From NCBI RefSeq assembly GCF_020172685.1, contig NZ_CP083986.1:4655773-4719772 (forward strand): a stretch of DNA of 64,000 nt, read 5' to 3'. Of the stretch, positions 58,099 to 64,000 are shown one piece after another. The DNA is from [Mycobacterium] nativiensis (GTDB lineage Bacteria > Actinomycetota > Actinomycetes > Mycobacteriales > Mycobacteriaceae). Position numbers and translations under genes: made by a program. Under the pieces are notes generated by a model. It searched no databases and was not told the origin of the DNA. It saw only the letters and a program-made list of their open reading frames with translations. Position 1 is the stretch's first letter. The number at the start of each line of letters is the position of its first letter.

Positions 58099-61000
58099 GT
58101 GCCGATGCAGCAAGTCCCGTCACGGTTTTTGTGCGCGTCGGCGGCGGCCTCCCCCCGCACCCTGATCGACATCCTGTACGCCACCGCCGCGCGTTTCCCC
58201 GATGCCGCCGCCGTGAACGACGGCAAGGTGGTGCTGACCTACAGCGAGCTGCTCACCGACATCGAGGACAGCGTCGCGTGGTTGGCCGCCCGCGGCATCG
58301 GTCGCGGCGACCGCGTCGGTATCCAGATGCCGTCGGGCAGCTACTCGCTCTACACCGCCATCCTGGCGGTACTGGCCGCCGGCGCGGCCTACGTCCCTGT
58401 CGACGCCGACGATCCCGCCGAGCGTGTCGAGCTGGTGTTCAACGAGGCACAGGTGGCGGCGGTGATCACCGAGAAGGGCCTGATCCGCGGCCCGGGTTCG
58501 TCACGCGGTTGGCAGGCGGCGGCACCGTCGGTAAGCGACGACGCCTGGATCATCTTCACCTCGGGTTCCACCGGCACCCCGAAGGGGGTGGCGATCACGC
58601 ACCGCAACGCGGCCGCGTTCGTCGACGCCGAAGCGCACTTGTTCCTGCAGGACAACCCGATCGGGCCCGGCGACCGGGTGCTGGCGGGGCTGTCGGTGGC
58701 GTTCGACGCGTCCTGCGAGGAGATGTGGCTGGCCTGGCGGTACGGCGCATGCCTGGTGCCCGCCCCGCGGTCGCTGGTGCGCAGCGGCATGGACCTGGGG
58801 CCCTGGCTGGTGGCCCGTGATGTGACCGTGGTGTCGACCGTGCCGACGCTGGCCGCGCTGTGGCCGGCCGAGGCGCTGGAGGCGGTGCGGCTGCTGATCT
58901 TCGGCGGCGAGGCCTGCCCGCCGGAGCTGGCGGCCCGGTTGGCGGTGGAGGGCCGCGAGGTGTGGAACACCTACGGCCCCACCGAGACCACCGTGGTGGC
59001 CTGCGCCGCGCAACTCGACGGCACCGACCCGGTCCGCATCGGGCTGCCGCTGGCGGGCTGGGATCTGGCGGTGATCGGCGCCGACGGGGAGCCCGTGGCC
59101 ATCGGCGAGGTCGGCGAGCTGGTGATCGGCGGTGTCGGGCTGGGCCGCTATCTCGATGCCGAACGGGACGCCGAGAAGTACGCGCCGCTGCCGGCCCTGG
59201 ATTGGCCGCGGGCCTACCGCAGCGGCGACCTGGTGCGTTTGGAGAACGACGGTCTGCTGTTCTGCGGTCGCGCCGACGACCAGGTCAAGATCGGCGGCCG
59301 GCGCATCGAGCTGGGTGAGGTGGACGCCGCGCTGATGGCGCTGCCCGGGGTCAGCGGGGGCGCCGCCGCGGTGCGGACCAGTGCGGGAGGCACGTCGCTG
59401 CTGGTCGGCTACCTGGCCAGCACCGACCCGGAATTCGATCTGGCCGCCGCGCGCACGGTTCTTGCCCGGCAACTGCCCGCCGCACTGGTTCCGCGGCTGG
59501 TGCTGGTCAGCGAACTGCCCACTCGCACGTCGGGCAAGGTCGACCGCGACGCCCTGCCCTGGCCGGTGGGCCCCGAACCCCGGGCCGACGAGTTGTCGGC
59601 GGCCGACGGCACCCTGGGCTGGCTGGCCGGGCTGTGGCGTGAGGTCCTGGGTAGCTCGGTCGAGGATGAGCGGGCCGACTTCTTCGCCCTGGGTGGCGGA
59701 TCGTTGCAGGCCGCCCAGCTGGTGGCCGCGGTGCGGCAGCGCTACCCGCAGCTGACCGTCGCCCAGCTCTACGACCGGCCGCGGCTCGGGTCGCTGGCCG
59801 GATTCCTCGACGACATGGGACAGACCGATCCGGCGGCCGTGGGACCGGACGCGGTACGGGCAGTGCCTGCGGTGCCCTGGACGACCCAGGCCGCGCAGGT
59901 GCTGTTGTCCGTGCCGTTGGCCACCCTGGCCGGCCTGCAGTGGGTGACCTGGCTGGCGCTGGCGAACAACCTGGCGTCGGCCTGGCATCCGCAGCCCTGG
60001 CTCGCGCGGCTCGACTGGTGGTGGGTGATCGCCGCGTTCGTACTGTTCGTCACCCCGGTGGGACGAATGGGAATCGCCGTACTGGGGGCCCGGGCGCTGC
60101 TGACCGGCTTGACGCCGGGGACCTACCGTCGCGGCGGCCCGGAGCATCTGCGGGTCTGGATCGCCGAACGTCTCGCCACCGCCAGCGGCGCCGAAAACCT
60201 GGCCGGCGCACCGTGGTTGGTGTACTACGCGCGGGCATTGGGCAACGACATCGGGAAGGGCGTCGACCTGCATTCCGCCCCGCCGGTGACCGGGATGTTG
60301 ACGCTGGGCAACCGCTGCTCGATCGAACCGGAGGTCGACCTGTCCGGGCATTGGGTCGACGGCGAGTCGTTCCACGTCGGCCCCATCACGATCGGCAACG
60401 ACGCCACCATCGGTGCCCGCACCACGTTGCTGCCGGGCGCCTCGGTAGGCAAGGACGCCGACGTCGGCCCCGGTTCGGGGGTGATCGGCGAGGTGAAGAA
60501 GGGCCAGTACTGGACCGGCTCGCCGGCGGTGAAATCCGGTAAGGCACACCATCCCTGGCCGGATCATCGGCCGCCGCGCCGCCCGGTGTGGGTGGCGGTG
60601 TACGGGCTGACGTCACTGCTTCTGGGAGCCCTGCCGTTGCTGGCACTGGGCGCCGGGCTGGCGGTGTTGGGTTGGGCTGCCCGTGACGCGGCCACGCTGG
60701 GCGCGGCGATCGGCCCGGTGGCGTTGTGGACCCCGGTGGCGGCGCTGACCGCGCTGGGCAGCTACGCCGCGTTGACCATCGTCGGGGTGCGACTGCTGTC
60801 GATCGGCCTGGCCGAGGGCTACCACCCGGTCCGAAGCCGGCCGGGCTGGCAGTTGTGGGCCACCGAACGTCTGATGGACGCGGCCCGCGACTACCTGTTT
60901 CCGGTCTACGCCAGCCTGATCACGCCGTGGTGGCTGCGGTTGTTGGGGGCGAAGGTCGGCGAAGGCACCGAGATCTCCACCGCCCTGCTGATCCCGAAGT

Positions 61001-61983
61001 TCACCGTGATCGCCGACGGCGCGTTTCTCGCTGACGACACCATGGTCGCCTCCTACGAGCTGGGCGGCGGCTGGATCCATGTCGCACCGGCCACCATCGG
61101 CAAGCGCGCGTTCCTGGGGAACTCCGGGATCACCCAACCGGGCAGGCGAGTGCCCGACAAGGCCTTGGTGGCGGTGCTGTCGACGGCACCGCACAAGGCC
61201 AAGAGCGGCTCTTCGTGGCTGGGCAGCCCGCCGGTCCGGTTGCGCCGCAAGGCCGCCGACGACAGCGCCGCCGAGCGGACGTTCGCGCCGCCATTGCGGC
61301 TCAAGGTTATGCGCGCCGTCATGGAGACGTTCCGGCTGATCCCGGTCATGGTGACCTTTGCGATCGGCGTCGCGGTGCTCGGCGCATTGCAGTGGGGGGC
61401 CACCCAGTTCGGCTACAAATGGGCGGCCCTGGGCAGCGGGTTGGCCCTGCTGGGCGCCGGCGCGGTGGCCGGCGGTATCGCGGTGGTGGCGAAATGGCTG
61501 ACCGTCGGCCGGATCCGGGCGACGCAGCACCCGCTGTGGTCGCCGTTCGTGTGGCGCAACGAGGTGTCGGACACCTTCGTCGAGACGGTGGCCGCGCCGT
61601 GGTTCGCCCGCGCCGCCACCGGAACCCCGGTGATCAACCTGTGGTTGCGGGGATTGGGCGCCACCATCGGGCGCGGGGTGTGGTGCGAGACGTACTGGCT
61701 GCCCGAGGCCGACCTGGTGACGCTGGGCCCGGGTGCCACCGTCAACCGCGGCTGCGTGGTGCAGACCCACCTGTTCCACGACCGGATCATGGCAATGGAC
61801 ACCGTCACCTTGGACGCCGGTGCCACCCTCGGGCCGCATTGCGTGGCGTTGCCGGCGGCGCGGCTGGGTGCAGGCGCCTCCGTCGGCCCGGCCTCGCTGG
61901 TGATGCGCGGCGACCAGGTCCCGGCGGCGACCCGCTGGCAGGGCAACCCCATCGCGCCGGCCGCCGAGGTGTCGGCGTCGTGA
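58099..61983 (+). CDS. Pls/PosA-type NRPS-like protein: adenylation, carrier and hexapeptide acyltransferase domains
   Basis: 1294 residues from GTG 58099 (ATG two codons on also fits). An adenylation domain (about 1-500) has FTSGSTGTPKGVAITHRN, NTYGPTETTVV and GRADDQVKIGGRRIELGEVD. A carrier domain near residue 533 has FFALGGGSLQAAQLV with the phosphopantetheine Ser. The last 700 residues alternate membrane segments with three left-handed beta-helix repeats (ITIGNDATIGARTTLLPGAS, VAPATIGKRAFLGNSGITQP, LGPGATVNRGCVVQTHLFHD). There is no condensation or thioesterase domain. It probably activates an amino acid and transfers it at the membrane. It overlaps the peptidase gene by 4 bp. Confidence 0.88.
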   Translation: MPMQQVPSRFLCASAAASPRTLIDILYATAARFPDAAAVNDGKVVLTYSELLTDIEDSVAWLAARGIGRGDRVGIQMPSGSYSLYTAILAVLAAGAAYVPVDADDPAERVELVFNEAQVAAVITEKGLIRGPGSSRGWQAAAPSVSDDAWIIFTSGSTGTPKGVAITHRNAAAFVDAEAHLFLQDNPIGPGDRVLAGLSVAFDASCEEMWLAWRYGACLVPAPRSLVRSGMDLGPWLVARDVTVVSTVPTLAALWPAEALEAVRLLIFGGEACPPELAARLAVEGREVWNTYGPTETTVVACAAQLDGTDPVRIGLPLAGWDLAVIGADGEPVAIGEVGELVIGGVGLGRYLDAERDAEKYAPLPALDWPRAYRSGDLVRLENDGLLFCGRADDQVKIGGRRIELGEVDAALMALPGVSGGAAAVRTSAGGTSLLVGYLASTDPEFDLAAARTVLARQLPAALVPRLVLVSELPTRTSGKVDRDALPWPVGPEPRADELSAADGTLGWLAGLWREVLGSSVEDERADFFALGGGSLQAAQLVAAVRQRYPQLTVAQLYDRPRLGSLAGFLDDMGQTDPAAVGPDAVRAVPAVPWTTQAAQVLLSVPLATLAGLQWVTWLALANNLASAWHPQPWLARLDWWWVIAAFVLFVTPVGRMGIAVLGARALLTGLTPGTYRRGGPEHLRVWIAERLATASGAENLAGAPWLVYYARALGNDIGKGVDLHSAPPVTGMLTLGNRCSIEPEVDLSGHWVDGESFHVGPITIGNDATIGARTTLLPGASVGKDADVGPGSGVIGEVKKGQYWTGSPAVKSGKAHHPWPDHRPPRRPVWVAVYGLTSLLLGALPLLALGAGLAVLGWAARDAATLGAAIGPVALWTPVAALTALGSYAALTIVGVRLLSIGLAEGYHPVRSRPGWQLWATERLMDAARDYLFPVYASLITPWWLRLLGAKVGEGTEISTALLIPKFTVIADGAFLADDTMVASYELGGGWIHVAPATIGKRAFLGNSGITQPGRRVPDKALVAVLSTAPHKAKSGSSWLGSPPVRLRRKAADDSAAERTFAPPLRLKVMRAVMETFRLIPVMVTFAIGVAVLGALQWGATQFGYKWAALGSGLALLGAGAVAGGIAVVAKWLTVGRIRATQHPLWSPFVWRNEVSDTFVETVAAPWFARAATGTPVINLWLRGLGATIGRGVWCETYWLPEADLVTLGPGATVNRGCVVQTHLFHDRIMAMDTVTLDAGATLGPHCVALPAARLGAGASVGPASLVMRGDQVPAATRWQGNPIAPAAEVSAS

Positions 61984-63323
61984 GCAAACCCGTCAAGAAA
62001 GCTCTTGTGAAGCCCAAGCCCGACCCGCCGGTCATCGACCCCTACCTGCCCGGCAGCGGCAACATCGGCTACCGGGTGTCGCGTTACGAGCTCGACCTGG
62101 AGTACAAAGTCGCCAGTAATCGGCTGTCCGGCACCGCGACCATCACCGCGGTCACGCTGACCGCGCTGCGCAGCTTCACCCTGGACCTTGCCGATGTGCT
62201 GTCGGTGTCCAAGGTGCGGGTCAACGGCCGCCAGCCCGCTCGGTTCACCACCTCGAACGCGAAGCTGCGGGTCACGCTGGCGACCCAGTTGCCGGCCGGG
62301 GCCGCACTGGTGATCAGCGTCCGCTACTCGGGCTCCCCAGGACCCAGCGAAACCCTCTGGGGCGAAGTGGGTTTCGAGGAATTGTCGGACGGGGCGCTGG
62401 TCTCCGGGCAGCCCAACGGCGCACCGTCGTGGTTCCCCTGCGACGATCACCCGGCGGCGAAGGCCAGCTACCTGATCCAGATCAGCACCGACAGCCCATA
62501 CCGCGCGGTCGCCAACGGCGAACTGGTGTCGCGACGGGTCCGCGCGGCGCGCACCACTTGGATCTACGAGCAGCCCGAGCCGACGCCGACCTACCTGGTC
62601 ACCCTGCAGATCGGCCAGTACGTGACCCACCGCCTGCCCGACACCGCGGTACCGATCAACGTGGTGCTGCCGGCGCGGCTGCGGCCCGAGTTCGACCGGG
62701 ACTTCGCGGACCAGGCAGCGATGATGGAGCTGTTCGTCCGGCTGTTCGGGCCGTATCCGCTGACCGCCGGCTACACCGTGCTGGTCACCGACGACCACCT
62801 GGAAATTCCCTTGGAGGCACAAGGGATTTCGATCTTCGGCGCCAACCACTGCGACGGCACCGGCGGCTCGGAACGGCTGATCGCCCACGAGCTGGCGCAT
62901 CAGTGGTTCGGCAACTCTGTGACGGTGCGGCGCTGGCGCGACATCTGGCTGCACGAGGGGTTCGCCTGCTACGCCGAGTGGCTGTGGTCGGAGCATTCCG
63001 GCGGGCCCAGCGCCGGCGAGTGGGCGCAGCACTACCACCAGAAGCTGGCCGCGTTGCCGCAAGATCTGCTGCTGGCCGATCCGGGGCCGGCCGACATGTT
63101 CGACGACCGGGTGTACAAGCGCGGCGCCATGACCCTGCACCTGCTGCGCGGCCAGCTCGGCGACGACGGCTTCTTCACCCTGCTGCGGGATTGGACGACG
63201 CGCCACCGGCACGGCAACGCCAGCACCGACGACTTCACCGGCCTGGCCGCCAACTACGCCACGGTGTCCCTGCAGCCGTTGTGGCAGGCCTGGCTGTATT
63301 CCACCGCGCTCCCCCCGCTGTAG
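61980..63323 (+). CDS. M1-family zinc metallopeptidase
   Basis: 447 residues from GTG 61980, overlapping the preceding stop (GTGA). An N-terminal beta domain of about 200 residues is followed by the gluzincin site HELAHQWFG near residue 303 and the third ligand in WLHEGFACYAEW 18 residues on. The usual GAMEN exopeptidase motif is replaced by ISIFGAN, and the large C-terminal helical domain of PepN is absent. It is a short M1 peptidase without a signal peptide. Coupling to the NRPS-like gene suggests a shared aminoacyl or peptide substrate. Confidence 0.88.
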   Translation: MSKPVKKALVKPKPDPPVIDPYLPGSGNIGYRVSRYELDLEYKVASNRLSGTATITAVTLTALRSFTLDLADVLSVSKVRVNGRQPARFTTSNAKLRVTLATQLPAGAALVISVRYSGSPGPSETLWGEVGFEELSDGALVSGQPNGAPSWFPCDDHPAAKASYLIQISTDSPYRAVANGELVSRRVRAARTTWIYEQPEPTPTYLVTLQIGQYVTHRLPDTAVPINVVLPARLRPEFDRDFADQAAMMELFVRLFGPYPLTAGYTVLVTDDHLEIPLEAQGISIFGANHCDGTGGSERLIAHELAHQWFGNSVTVRRWRDIWLHEGFACYAEWLWSEHSGGPSAGEWAQHYHQKLAALPQDLLLADPGPADMFDDRVYKRGAMTLHLLRGQLGDDGFFTLLRDWTTRHRHGNASTDDFTGLAANYATVSLQPLWQAWLYSTALPPL

Positions 63324-63476
63324 CGCGCGGTCTGCCGCCTGGGCAGATATGCGTTTCGTATGAGTCCCGGCTGTCCGGTTGCCCGCTCCTCGCTGCCGAA
63401 AATACCGTTGGTCATCGGCAATGTTGTTCGCAGAAGGGTGGTCTGAAGTCAGCGCGTCGCGATCGGGGAGCAGCCG

Positions 63477-63981
63477 ATGAACTTTGCAGCGTTGCCACCA
63501 GAGGTCAACTCTGCGCTGATGTACGCCGGACCAGGATCCGGCCCCATCCGAGCCGCCGCCACCGCCTGGAAAACCATGGCCGCCGAACTCGAAACCGCCG
63601 CCAACTCCTACCGCACCCTGATCACCGGACTCACCGACGAAACCTGGCAAGGACCCGCCGCGGTCGCCATGGCCACCGCCGCAACACCCTACGCAGCCTG
63701 GATGCACACCACCGCAACCCAAGCCGCCCACGCCGGCACCCAGGCAGGCGCCGCCGCAGCCGCCTACGAAACCGCCTTCGCCATGACCGTCCCACCCGCC
63801 GTCATCGCCGCCAACCGCACCCAACTGGCCACCCTGACCGCCACCAACCTGCTCGGCCAGAACACCGCCGCCATCGCCGCCACCGAAGCCCACTACACCG
63901 AAATGTGGGCCCAAGACGCCACCGCCATGTACACCTACGCCGGCAACGCCGCCACAGCCACCCAACTCCCCACCTTCACCC
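63477..63981 (+). CDS. PPE-family protein, N-terminal part (cut by contig end)
   Basis: 168 codons are visible. It starts [20 protein letters not shown], where the PPE motif is at residues 7-9, and the WQG motif ([11 protein letters not shown]) lies near residue 58, followed by [14 protein letters not shown]. These are PPE-domain hallmarks; the protein is probably exported with a PE partner by an ESX system. No PE gene lies in the 153 bp upstream. The frame seems to continue as VSYTHL, but those codons are adapter sequence. Codon use (very C-rich, few G at third positions) differs from that of its neighbours. Confidence 0.93.
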
Positions 63982-64000
63982 CTGTCTCTTATACACATCT
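63982..64000 (+). other. Nextera/Tn5 mosaic-end adapter (assembly artefact)
   Basis: CTGTCTCTTATACACATCT is the 19-base transposase mosaic-end/adapter sequence of Nextera libraries. It is not genomic. It adds false codons (VSYTHL) to the PPE frame and starts a false reverse frame (MCIRDR). Confidence 0.97.

Noticed and set aside
61413..63998. An 861-codon minus-strand frame starting MCIRDR
   Set aside because: Its start lies in the Nextera adapter and the rest is antisense to the peptidase and PPE genes.

Overview
The window is a high-GC actinobacterial chromosome segment from a mycobacterium. Gene order follows, with few gaps, the Mycobacterium tuberculosis H37Rv stretch from fadE34/kstR (Rv3573c-Rv3574) to galE1/Rv3635. 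That comparison is from memory, not from an alignment. Mycobacterial hallmarks include lsr2, clpC1, carD, mhuD, Lpq-type lipoproteins and a PPE gene. The pair resembling Rv3631/Rv3632 (polyprenyl-phosphate GalNAc synthase and its small membrane partner) leans towards the slow-growing side of the genus. The last 19 bases are a Nextera/Tn5 mosaic-end adapter, so the window ends at a contig edge and the final PPE gene is artificially cut.

Layout. 1-2 kb: fadE34 (partial) and its repressor gene kstR, divergent around a perfect KstR operator. 2-8 kb: MBL-fold and ArsB-like genes, then a GDPD-rlmB-cysS run and a secreted Met/Ala-rich protein. 8-10 kb: ispF-ispD-carD. 10-18 kb: lpqE-like lipoprotein, radA, a membrane protein, carbonic anhydrase, mutY, a hydrolase, mhuD, lpqF and a RibD/DHFR-like protein. 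The diadenylate cyclase gene disA, expected right after radA, is missing. 18-33 kb: a long minus-strand series, clpC1, lsr2, lysS, coaX, panD, panC, three conserved genes, folK, folB, folP, folE and ftsH, many with ATGA/GTGA/TGATG overlaps. 33-36 kb: an overlapping ephA-monooxygenase-dehydrogenase operon. 36-41 kb: accessory genes (SCO6745-like, SIMPL lipoprotein, WS/DGAT, DUF5994, a small unknown) where M. tuberculosis carries esp/ESX-type genes. 41-50 kb: hpt, tilS, a metalloprotease, dacB, ppa, a TetR/deazaflavin-reductase pair, terC, and a flippase-GT2-DUF2304 operon. 50-55 kb: a 1514-residue P-type ATPase with a histone-like Lys/Ala tail. 55-64 kb: galE1, a membrane protein, a Pls/PosA-type NRPS-like acyltransferase coupled to an M1 peptidase, and the PPE start.

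The most unusual structure is a 47-bp dispersed palindromic repeat present five times. Every copy lies at the 3' end of a gene and in the same orientation relative to that gene. Two copies are flanked by 10-bp duplications (one perfect, one 8/10), so that element plus duplication adds exactly 57 bp (19 codons). Three copies are translated as C-terminal tails in three different reading frames. It behaves like a tiny insertion-like element adapted to gene ends.

No tRNA, rRNA, CRISPR array, intact insertion sequence or replication origin was seen.
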